64,000 nucleotides of DNA from Phoronis australis (lineage: Eukaryota; Phoronida; Phoronidae): the NCBI GenBank assembly GCA_002633005.1, contig NMRA01000292.1, positions 395,328 through 459,327 on the forward strand, in the 5' to 3' direction. The notes beneath the pieces were generated by a model. It saw only the letters and a list, made by a program, of their open reading frames with translations. It made no database searches and was not told the origin of the DNA. Position numbers and translations under genes: made by a program. Each line of letters opens with the position of its first letter. Position 1 is the stretch's first letter. Shown piece after piece: positions 12,547 through 23,600 of this stretch.

Positions 12547-13914
12547 GATATGGTGTTCTCCAAAAAGGCTGAAAACACCTCTGCGGCACGTGATATTGGG
12601 TACGTATGGTCGTGTTAGATTTCGTGGAAACTATCAAAGCTGTAACGTAGATAAAAAATTCTGTTCATGTTGCGAATATGTTATTCACAACTGATTCGTG
12701 GGTACAACGAGTCCTATTAATTTTTCATTTTAGTTAGATTGACAATCATTTCACAGATATGCGGGCAATGGAACTGTTCGCTTTTTGTCTTCATAGTGAA
12801 TATAAAACACGTTCGAATTCATTATTCATAGATGTTGTATATGGTGCTCAGCCACCGTGGCGACGGACCCGGGCATCCACATTGGGGAAGGGGGTATCCA
12901 ACCACAATGTATAATATTTTTGGAAATAGTGACTGAATTGCAGTTGAATTAAATAAAGAATCTAGTTTATGCTTCACTTTTTTTTACTTTTATTATAAAT
13001 AATACAGGCCCATAGTCAGTACGGGGGAGGGTTCGATCGAACCCACGACCCCGCTGAAAAGGTCCACCCCCAGCATATTCGTTAAAGATAGGGTTTAATT
13101 GGACAATAACAACAAAATTGTTGCTGGTGCTAACTACAATGATAACTAAGTTAGCAATAATTTTGAGTTCGCTTCTGATTCAAACAGCGTCACGTGGCGC
13201 CGGACCGAACTCGGCAAACTTCGCCCAAGTGCAGCTGTTTGTGTAGATGACAGGATTGTGCATACGATAAGAGGAGGCTTTATGTTATTCATAAACCAAG
13301 CGCGTAGTGGCTAAAACAAAGGGTAACAAGTGAGTCCAGAAGTTAATGTCTGTACCTAAGCATAAAAGTCTAGCCCAAAGACCTAAGTAAGCTTCATGTT
13401 AATGTAAATAACAACGAGAGAACTCCCAAAAAGTAGTGCCGAGTGAATGCCTTAAACTCGGCCAAGAAACAAAACAGCAGAAAAATTGAGATTTGTTTTT
13501 CTGCTATTTTTGGTTTAATTGCAACCATAGTACGGTAGAAGTATGGGAATTTTCAAATTTTGTATTGAAAGTGATCGTCAAATATGCAAATATGTTGTTC
13601 AACCAGTGTCCACTTTGATTGTTGATTGATGGATTGACATGCATGCGTGTACACCTTTGAACGTTTCTGTTCTTTTAAATTCAGTACATGCTGACAGTAA
13701 GTTCATTATAGGAGTCCTCCGTCGTGCTAAAAGCCAGACCTTCAACTACTGTGTTTTCTTGCACTGAGAATACACCGTTGAGCATTTTCACGTTATGATG
13801 GAAAGGTAGGCATAGACCTCAACTTTGGTCAACGAAAATCTTCTCTAGTCAATCATTTCAATGGTCCACAACCCTGCAGACTTCATACGAGCCACAAACT
13901 AGATGGAAGAGATT

Positions 13915-15085
13915 TCCAGGGTTCCATGTCACTATGACGAAGGTTCAATACTCCGAAGGTCCAGTACTCAAAATGCCCATTACTCCGAAGGCTCGTTATC
14001 TTCTAAAGATCACTACTTTGAATTTCCACTATTCCAAACCCTGGGCCCGGTCTTATTCTTTGTACTCAAAACGAACTGGAAATTATTTTTGGCAATTTCT
14101 CTGCTCTTTTTGTGCGAACTCAAGATAAGTGGTTATCAGATTGTACTCGAATAATTATAGTTCATGCATATGAGTTTCTAGTCCAAGTTTGCACTTAAAA
14201 ACCCTTATATGCGTGCTACAAACTCGAGTAAAAACTCGAAACTTCGAGTTTAAACTCAAACCTTTAGGTTTAATGTTGAATTTGTCAACTGCAAACTAGG
14301 ACTAATCAATCATCTACGTAAGTCATTATGTATTCGAGCATTGAGTAATGGACACTTATCTTGAGTTCGCACAAAAGTAGATTAAAAATGCCAAACATTA
14401 TTTCGAGTTCCATTTCGAGTAAAAAGATTCGAGACTGGGCCCAGAATTCCGACAGTTCACTACTTTGGTTGTGTGATCACGACTCATTCTCAAGCAGAGA
14501 CAACATCTGGGGCACGGCTGCGGCGACCAACGGCGGTTTCAAATTTAAGAAGACTAAATGGGACTCCCTGACTTCGTGAGGACTGGCAGGGACAGGGTGG
14601 CCTAGTAACTTCATTTAATTTCGACCAGGCTGTGTGCGTCGCGCTGCGATTCGATCTTGACATGGATTTGATGAATTGTGTCATGGCTGATAATTCATCA
14701 GTATTCCTACTTCATATCATTTTAAAATGCAAGTGCGTACTCATTTTAAGGCATGCGGGCAATTTCGCATGTGCATGAAATCTGACTAACGTTTCTGGTT
14801 GTGCTGGCCAGCTGGAGACGGTGGTCACTGTCTACATAAAACCTAAAGACAGTGTTTTAGTGCCCGGGCGTTGTTTTCGTTATAGGTGCATCTAATAGCC
14901 GAAACATCGTTTATTTTAGCATGTAAAAGTTTAAAAATTACATCTGAGTCTGAAAGTTTAGATATTTTGGAGCGGTGAATCTTCGGAGTGGTGAATCGTT
15001 GAAGTAGTGAACCTTCGGAGTAGTCAGTAAACCTTCCGAGTAGTAAACTTTCGAAATAGTGGGATGTCCCCATTTCCAGCGATGT
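13915..15085. mobile_element. Element with inverted arms of repeated CTCCGAAGGTTCA motifs
   Basis: The left arm (about 13925-14030) repeats motifs such as tactccgaaggt. The right arm (about 14965-15075) carries the same motifs inverted (cttcggagtagt, cttccgagtagt). The outermost parts also pair (cactatgacgaaggttcaa against cactatttcgaaagtt). No coding frame. It holds a MITE-A copy and itself lies inside the 5.2 kb element. Confidence 0.55.
14043..14442. mobile_element. MITE-A copy 1
   Basis: About 400 bp bounded by GGGCCC at both ends, with inverted ends (gggcccggtcttattcttt and its near complement). It is closely similar along its length to 36904-37308 and 44449-44851. Internally it is full of short CTCGAAA/TTTCGAG palindromes. 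Non-coding. Confidence 0.8.
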
Positions 15086-15639
15086 AAGCAACTTAAGTAA
15101 CACGCTAAAATAAAACCAGATATCCTAGACTTCACATTTCCGTCTGAGTATGCAATGAGGTGTAATCACTCATTTAAGCATGGCCGATCTGAAACTTCGG
15201 CAGGAAATAACGCGAGAATGTTCTCTTTTTGGACCACATTACATCCTAATTAGTGTCCCGTTCGTTTCGAGCAACCGTCACAGCATCCTCGTATCTGGTA
15301 TTACAAATTCCGTCTCATCTCATGAACATGAGTCGTCATCATGTATACAGATTTCCCTTCCCCCTAATTAAGCTGCGTCAAAGGCATCACCGAAAACTCT
15401 ACAGTGTCGACGTTTGCAAAATACCAAGATCCACCGTTCTTGAAATTCGAACCACCCCCGCCCAATGCTGCCTACGGGCCTGAATAGGATATATGCATTT
15501 GAGTAGAGAGATAGGGGCGTCTAAAAAAAGTCGCCCCTACATCGACCAAACCTCTGCACTCTCCTGCCCCACCGCTAAAAATGTCTGTAAAGTATCTTTT
15601 TTTGCATGCAGAATGTTGCTCGACATTATGCAAATGGTT

Positions 15640-16550
15640 TCAAGCTGTTACCTGCCGTGTTGATCTAGCTCAACTCAGGTACTTGGGCGTTTCTGGCGAG
15701 GATAACCCACCACTATATTTGTCTGGTAGTATCTATTCTTCAAACCTGGGCTTACGGCGAATATTTTGCAACTGGTTTTATGTGGTTACCTCAGGGTTGA
15801 TCTACCTCAATTCATGTATTTGGGCATGTCTGGCGGGGCTAACCCACCGCTAGATTTGTCTGTTTCGACTCTTTATTTGTCTGATGGAGGCATCTTACTG
15901 TTTTGCCACATGCAATGATGCTGAAAATCGGGCGATTGGTTTCAAGCGGTTTCCTGGTGGGTTGATCTAGCTCAACTCAGGTACTTGGGCGTGTCTGGCG
16001 GGGCTAACCCACCACTAGATTTGTCTGGCAGTGTTTATTCGTGATACCTGGGCTTACGGTGAATATTTTGGAACTAGTTTTAGGCGGTTACCTCTTGGAT
16101 TGATCTAGCTCAATTTTTAACCCTTTTTGATAATCGTCTGGCAGGGCCACCCCACCACTGAAATTGTCTGGCATCTAACTGTTGTTCCATGTTCAGTGAT
16201 GCTGAACATCGTGCAATTGGTTTCAAACGGTTACCTGATGGGTTGATCTAGCTCAATTCTGGTATTTGGGCGTGTCTGGCGGGGGTAACCCACCACTAGA
16301 TTTGTCTGGCAGTGTTCATTCGTGATACCTGGGCTTACGGTGAATATTTTGCGACTGGTTTCAAGCGGTTACCTCTTGGATTGATCTAGCTCAATTTTTG
16401 TACCCTGTATATGTTCGTCTGGCGGGTACTCCCCACCACTGAAATTGTCTGGCAGTGACCAATTTTGATACAATGGATGACGTAGCAGGTATTGAAGGCA
16501 GTTTTAAGTGGTTACCAGAAAAGCTGATCTAGCTCAATTTTTTAGTGCAA
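15640..16550. repeat. Subterminal tandem array, ~140-bp unit, about 7 units
   Basis: The motif ttgatctagctcaatt (with variants) recurs near 15659, 15796, 15960, 16096, 16240, 16380 and 16524, a spacing of 136-164 bases. Each unit also has gtctggcggggntaaccc, ccaccactagatttgtctgg and a cttacggtgaatatttt block. Units are diverged by substitutions and short indels. The outermost unit is part of the terminal inverted repeat. Confidence 0.75.
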
Positions 16551-16698
16551 TTCTCTTGGCTCCCCTGACCACACCCACCAGAGCGAGCCTGCCAGACGGC
16601 CATTTCCAAGCATCAGGATACCCATAGAGCACTGTGTCACCAAAGAAAATTGGTTACCTTTTCATGCCCAAAAAAGCTCTGGGATCCCGGTCTAATTA

Positions 16699-17459
16699 AG
16701 TTCGCCGCCGTACACGCGAATTTACTCCAACATGATAATGTACACCAACCGTAAAATACGGTCTCAGCCATTGAATACGGATTATCTCTACTTTCCCCCT
16801 ATTCAATGGGGGTATTCAGGGGCGGATCCAGGATTTTGAGTTGGGGGGCAGGGCGCAGGAATAATTACCGTTTTCTTAGTAAGTACGCTCAATCCAAGAA
16901 ACAATAAAAAGTAACGTAATCGACCGGACAACGGGCACAAATCTTGGTTCTTAAATTTAAGTCTACTGAACAAACACGTAGTGTTGACCTCTAATTGAAA
17001 TCATCTTAACGTTAGAATCATTTTTTTAATTTGAGTTCGTTCCTTGAATATTAAGACATTGTATTCTAAACGCTCGGATGGCTTGTACTATTCAATAACA
17101 TTCACTCCAACCATATTGACAAGATTGTGATTTCTGGCACACCGAAGGTTGCCACCCAGAGATTTTTGTTCATTTGCTTAACAAGTGCTATAATTACACT
17201 CTTGTAGGACAATTCGCCAACGCTTATTCATAAGCATTTGCTCACTCAGCGTGTACTCCAAGTCGGGAAAGCGGACAAACCCACTTTCGATGTGCGAACA
17301 TGCTAAAGTTTATGAAATGACACTTTCTATAAATGCCCGCTAAATAAATACTAATTGTTACCAGCAACTTCCATGAAAATTGTGTGTATGCGATTTCAAC
17401 ATGCACGTATTCTTAAAAATCAGACAGTTATTACTTTTGGGAGGTCTTGTATACAAAGT
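16699..17459. other. 3' flank of SRCR-A
   Basis: Sequence downstream of the SRCR-A stop codon. It includes a GGGGCGGATCCAGG transposon-end motif near 16813. No obvious AATAAA was found on the minus strand close to the stop. Confidence 0.45.
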
Positions 17460-17618
17460 TTATGCCCCCATACTTTTAAGTAGGTCCTCATTTTCTTCGT
17501 AGCAGACGACACCAACGTCTTTGTAATGTGAGTACCAATTGGTAAGTCCCTGACGGTGAAGCACTTCTCTGTCTTCTTTCCAAAAGTTGTCTCCATAGCC
17601 GGCAGCAAAGGAACAATC
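17460..17618 (-). CDS. SRCR-A last exon with stop codon
   Basis: The acceptor GATTTTAG is followed in phase 0 by DCSFAAGYGDNFW, then SHYKDVGVVCYEENEDL and a TAA stop at 17460-17462. It completes the fifth SRCR domain (TRLA joined to DCSF). The overlapping open frame at 17420-17659 is in another frame. Confidence 0.87.
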   Translation of the reverse strand, partial: DCSFAAGYGDNFWKEDREVLHRQGLTNWYSHYKDVGVVCYEENEDLLKSMGA

Positions 17619-20600
17619 CTAAAATCCAGAAAAGTTAGAAATTTGGTCTTATTCTCCACATAACTTTTTCTGGAAAATAATTAAACCTCTCTTGAACAAA
17701 AATGAAGGTCGCACATTCTAGATTTCGTCAATTTTCTTTGAAAACCGCCGCTTGCAAAAACTTCAAGCAAAGTCAGCACTTTTGAATAGCAGTGGTTTGT
17801 GACTGAGATTGTTCGCCCACTAGCCTTCGTGGTGGTGAAGAGCTTTCTACTCTCATTCAATTCAGATAACGAACAGAGCACCTACTCGTCATCAGCGAAA
17901 CCCATTATATATCGAGTGTCCCGTAAATATATGTGGTTTAAGTACCTTCACATCCAATGTAATGGCAGACCAATATTTTGTAAATAAAAAACGGAAATGC
18001 TGCTTTACTTACTGCTAATCTAGTTTCGTTTCCTGTGCACGTTACATTCTTCAGCCACTGTGGAACTTTCACTCTATGGAACCATGTTCTACCGGGCGCT
18101 GAAATGCCCCCTGCAAACAGTTTTAGGCCGCTACTTTCCAGCTGTCTACATACCACACTTGCTTCTACGTCTGTCCACATCCCCGCATCAGCACTAACTG
18201 TGCCCCAAACTTTTTTGTAAGACATATACACAATACCGTATCTTTTATTTCCTTCCATGAGCTTTACTTTGAAGTCGTCGACGAACGTATTGTTGGAGTT
18301 ATAGCACACAACACCGACTTCAGAATCGCGATAACGACATTCTGGGTCTGGGTAATGCTCTCCCCATTGTTTGTCTGTGGGACAATCCAGCAAGTTTGTT
18401 TCGTTTCCAGTGCAGTTCACATGCTTTTTCCAAATTGGGAACCGTGAACCACCTTCGTAAAGTATTCCGAAAGCCAAAGGTATGCCTGCGTTGAACTTCT
18501 CATAGCCAATAGACGATGATAAAGTCTTGCACGTGACTAAAGCGTCCTCCTCCGTCCAATCAGGATCGCAAATCATTCCCGGTGAGTCGTAATAAATCAC
18601 AAGAACGTGACCCCAACTTTTAGTTTCTTGTTCAGTGATAATAGTAACACGAGTGTCTAAAACGAAATAAGTTGACTTGCAAGTGAAATGTATCTCATCC
18701 TCATATTTTCAAGCCTAAACAAATCGATTAGTTGAAGTCTAGTTTGGTTACTTCAAAAATGGTGGTCATTTCGAACTTCAAAACTGGGTGAGTTGTTGTC
18801 CCTTATTTCAGGTTCCCAGTAACCAAAACAAAACAGTTTTCCTATAGGTTACCTCTAATTCGTTGGAACATGAAGCCTGAATTCGGTGTTAAGTATACGC
18901 AGGCCCCTCCTGCACGTATTTGGTTGGAGCATTCGGGCATTCACTGAATAGCGAGCTCGATCTTGGCAATTAAGTAAATGCAGGTAGGACACTGAGCCCG
19001 GTGAAATTTCTCCCGCCCCTCTTTCTCCCTTCCCCCCGTCCCTCAACATCTCCTCTGGGCATTCACTAAACAACAAGCTCCATCTTGCTAGTCCACAATA
19101 TGCAGGCAAGACACCGAACCTTACGGACTCTCTCGCTCTCTCTCTCTCACTTCCTCAGCATCTCCCTCTGTAAGGCGTGAGATTTCTATATCTGCTAGGT
19201 TTAGAGTTTCCATGTCTGCAGTTTCGAGATATCCGTCAGCATACCGTAAAGTCTTTCCCAGAGGCATCCCTAAGCACATTACATGTTTATTGTTTGTCAG
19301 AGAAATATATTGTGTTCGGACACCACCAAAAGGTACTCAACCAAAAGTACTTGAAATCTTAAGTAATTCCTACTATTCCGAGTAATACCTATGAAACCGT
19401 GACCACAAATAGTTCTTGAGTAAAACCTCGACCACACGTTGGCAAAATTCCTCAAGCATCCCAAGCTTGATACGTTGCGTATTTGAGCAAATAGTCATCT
19501 TATAATACACGTTCTCAGTCGTTATTCCCTGTAATCTAGAGCCTGTCATGAATGGATTTTGGAGATGATCGCCCAAGCCATGAAATAATCTATATTATTA
19601 TATACACATGAGGTTTAATGTGAACGCAAAAGCCGTGGGGAATATCATTAAGAATGTGCAGTAATTCTTCATTTGTTTAGCACACAATATGACCGACAAG
19701 TGAAATTCTATTTTATTAACTTTCTTCACAAAAACAAATAGCTTAAGAAAATTTTAGTTTATTGCTTGCCTAATACATACTGCGTTGATTTTTCAAACAA
19801 CATTTGATAAAGTTTCCACTTTTTGTAGTAAAGTAATCAGTCTTTGAAAAATACTAAATTTTATAATCATGTTTCTGTGAAATGAACTTTTGACTTAGAC
19901 GACTCACTGTAATAACATTGATCTCAACTTTCTACTTCCTCAGGTGAGAAGAGATTTTTGGACTCGTAAAGAACTGACACTTCCTTATTCTTTGAAACCA
20001 TTATCGGCACGTTAATTGTTATGCCGCGACAAAATCAGTTTGTAAATCCTAATCTTAAATAATAACGAGATATCAGCTCTTTCAAAGACCAGAAAACTCA
20101 TCTAAATTGATTAAGAAACAATTTGCCACCAATTTCACTACGGCAAGTGATTTACGTCAAACTTTGGAGCAGAAGCCGCTTTGGAGGAGAAAGTAACCCA
20201 TTCCACGAAATATTTTTCAGTTAATTACGGCTTCCCGGTGACAGTAGCTGAAGGGCTTCGAGTTACTGTAGAGGAAACTGCCTCTTGAGGCTTCTCGCTT
20301 CAAAAATGCACTCCTCGAGGGTGGCGATGGGGCACTGCCGGGAACCAACAGCAAGGGTGTGACACTGTTATTCAGGTGTTGTTTTGCAGGAACTTTCATC
20401 GCTTGCGTGAACATATCTCTTTCGTAACACGCCGACAGAAAATGCTTGCCACTCACTCGGTAATTCTCCACTGCTTTGTACTTTGCGTGGACGGGTAATA
20501 CTGCGTTCTTCACACTAACGAGCCAAGTACAGCGGAGAGTGTCATTCGTCGGAAAGCGATGCAATGGCATACCCAGAGTGCGCATGAGACGATAACGAGT

Positions 20601-23600
20601 ACATCCCCAGTAGGCAGCAACCATATGGCATGCTGACTGATAAGTAAAAAAACGCAAACGACGACCGAACGTATCACAACCAAAGTAAAATAATGACTGA
20701 CTCGACAGCTCACACAGTCAGATTATACGAAAACAAAATGGCGAGAAATTTTAAACGTCACTTCCAGAATAGGGCATGAGTGATTAATAAAATTATGAGA
20801 AGCCTTAATTAACTGAAAATATGTCTGCGGTAATCAAGGAACGCTATTTTTACTAAAATGACATGAAAAATGTTGTTTTCTCCTTCAAGTACGGAAATGT
20901 GGCCGGTGACCTGTTTACATGCAATAAATACGAATTGTCATCAAATGTCAGAACAGCGTAACTAAGAGTTTTTATACTTACCATATGATTTTGTCACATC
21001 GTAACAAATTGCTCCTGCGGTGCTTTTACCTTCTTCGTCTCCGTGCACTGGGCAGTCATTTGTCACTGTGTGAGGGCACTCCCAAAGAGATGATTCTGTA
21101 CCTTTGCATTGAAAGTTCGACATTCCAAAATGAGCGCCCCAGCTATCCGTATGAAAAGTTCCGCGCCTGAAAGCCATTCCCCCGTTGAATCCCATACTTT
21201 TGCAAGCAACCTACGTGTCATAAAAACCGCATAAATTAAGCACTAAAGAAGGAAACGTAAACCGAATTTTACCCCGAAGTTCATTAACTGACAATTATAT
21301 CTATTATGGTGGTGAATTTTTGAAAAATTGGTTTGTCTTGTGAGCTTTTATCCAACAGTATACGCTAAAAGAATAAGGCCTAACAAAAACGAGAATCAAA
21401 AATACATGGTCTGGATGAGTTGGCCAACCCCTTCAAAACGTTTTATCATAGTGCGTATAGGTTTTAGACGTTCTCATTTTTGTTTTTAAGTAACCTGATT
21501 TGCTTTAGGTTGTTAGTGAAAAGAATTCACTCCCTTCAATAGAACTACTCAAACAATAACAAAAACATCACTTTTAATGGATTGCACAGGTAAATACGAG
21601 AAATAGTTGTTGAAATATATAAAAAATACGATTAAAGAAACATGGGCATAAAAGGATTTTTTTGGTGCTTTGGGGTTGAAAACGTTAGTACTCCCGTTAG
21701 CTAAAAGTCCCGTCCGGACTTGGACGACACAAGTTTCTCCCGGTTCTTGTCCCCAGCGCGAAACCCTCTGCCACCCATTTCGCCGCTGCCACTATTTGCG
21801 TTCCATCCCAAGTGTTCACATTTCGACCATCAACTTCATGGCTACAATGCGCTTCGACATTTATTTTCTGGTCGTTGCAAGGTCAAATTGATACGTGAAA
21901 ATGGTAGTGATAGTTTGGGCAAATCGTGACAATTTGGGCATACAGCGCTAACCCAAATTGTCACAATTTTTAAGTTGTGACAATCTGGGAAGATGATGTG
22001 ACGATTTGCACAGGGATGTCTTAAAAGGGGACTGTAGTCAAAATAATGTTGCAGTTAATCGGTTCTAACATACAAATAAAACTCACATTTGCCTGACTTG
22101 CGTGCCAAACAAAAGCCAATTCGTATTCATGGTCAAAACACTGAATTCTGAAAGCCATCGCTGATTGGCTGATGTGTCAGTGACGTGAACGGCGGGGTAT
22201 CGGCTGCTTTGCACATTCATTGCTTATGTCATATTTGAAGAGTTTACATCGTAATTTATCATTGTATCAATCGTCCTTATTTTTTTATTGTTTGCCACAG
22301 TGCTGTAAAAGGTTCGCTATGCCTTTTTGTATGGCACCTGGTTGCTCAAACTCTTCGAAAAAGGCGTCTTCTAAAGGGATGGTCATCGCATACCATCGCC
22401 GGGTTACCCAAGCCTTGGCCCAAAGCTCAGTGTATACTAGATATAGGCCTACAGGTTTAAGCCGATATGGGTAAAAAATGTGCAAATAAAATGTGACTCA
22501 AATAAATGTCATTAAAACTAAGTCATCCTTGAGTAAACCTAGGAAACAGGTTCCTAGAGTAAACTAACTTCTGTATTTACCGGTGTTGGAAATGTTAGCG
22601 ATCGTTCATCGGCTTGTGCTAGTAAAATTGTGATGTGTTTTCTTGAGTCGGCTTTTTGCGATTACGTCACCTGACCTTTACCAGTTTCTTTTCCCCCTGA
22701 TTCTTTTATCATGTGTTCGTCGCTGACGGTACCTAGATTGCGTACATGTTATAACAAATTATCGGAGCTTGTTTCATTTTGTTTCAAGTTTTTAGTATTT
22801 TTACACCAGCAAACCGAATTTTAGAACAACCTTGGTGCTGCGAAGCTGTTATGATGTCCCGAAAGACGTCTCAAATTTTTATGAAATGGCGCGTGCGCCG
22901 TGTCACGAGCGTGCTGTTCTTGAAACGGACAACACACTTCTTTGTTAAAAAGGCGGCAAATTATGCTACCAAAGGACGTTTATTTGATTGTTTTCCACTT
23001 AAACGGCTGCAACGAACAATGGAAGTGTCGGGTGACTATATCAGATTTTGCATGCGCCCCCGCCGGTCCGTTAGCTTTATATGTTGATGTAGCCTAAGTT
23101 TTACGACGAGGTGACGAGCATAACTGAGTCAACTATACCCGGGTAGTCAACGGCTGTCTGAAATTTCGGGGTTAACGGAGCTCAACACACAGTGGTACGA
23201 TAGTCTTCATACAGGTACAGTCGGTAACTTACCAACCCTTCAAGTTTACAGAGCTGCCGGAGTATTGGCTGACAACTGGCTGACTGGATGGCTAGAGTCC
23301 ACATTGCCCTCGGCACAGTCACTGACACCAGTTACACCGGCAAATTTTCGTCTGACGATGACGATGACTAGGTATCATTTTGTGTTGCCTCGGCTCAAAC
23401 AGGTATCCCTTGTGACCCGAAATTTCACACTAAAATTTCTTATTCCGACAATACAAAAAACGCTACTTGATTGCACGCTAACACAGGACAGTGACTTTGC
23501 CCCCGCCAAATACGTCACGAGACTAAGCAGCGCTCCAAGCCGGTAATTTTTTGAGCTTCGTTAGAGAACATAAGTTTAATTTTTGGTGTTGAATTATTTG

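Larger units (their letters stand above)
11540..16694. mobile_element. 5.2 kb element with ~290-bp terminal inverted repeats
   Basis: The left arm (11540-11832, cut by the assembly gap) starts TAGACCGGGATCCCAGAGC. Its near-complete inverted copy ends the element at 16694 (about 16405-16694). The flanks share ATTA (11536-11539 and 16695-16698), a candidate 4-bp target duplication. The inner right side carries a tandem array of about 140-bp units (15640-16550), and the arm itself contains one such unit. A sequence gap of 714 N lies in the left part, and two smaller elements are nested inside. No transposase was found in the readable part, so it is non-autonomous or its gene is in the gap. Confidence 0.75.

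Noticed and set aside
11761-12694. Open frames of 266-299 codons across the gap
   Set aside because: Almost all X from the N run; no evidence of coding.
22779-23087. Plus-strand frame in T4 as transposase
   Set aside because: Several overlapping frames with Cys residues but no catalytic or zinc-finger pattern that I can place.
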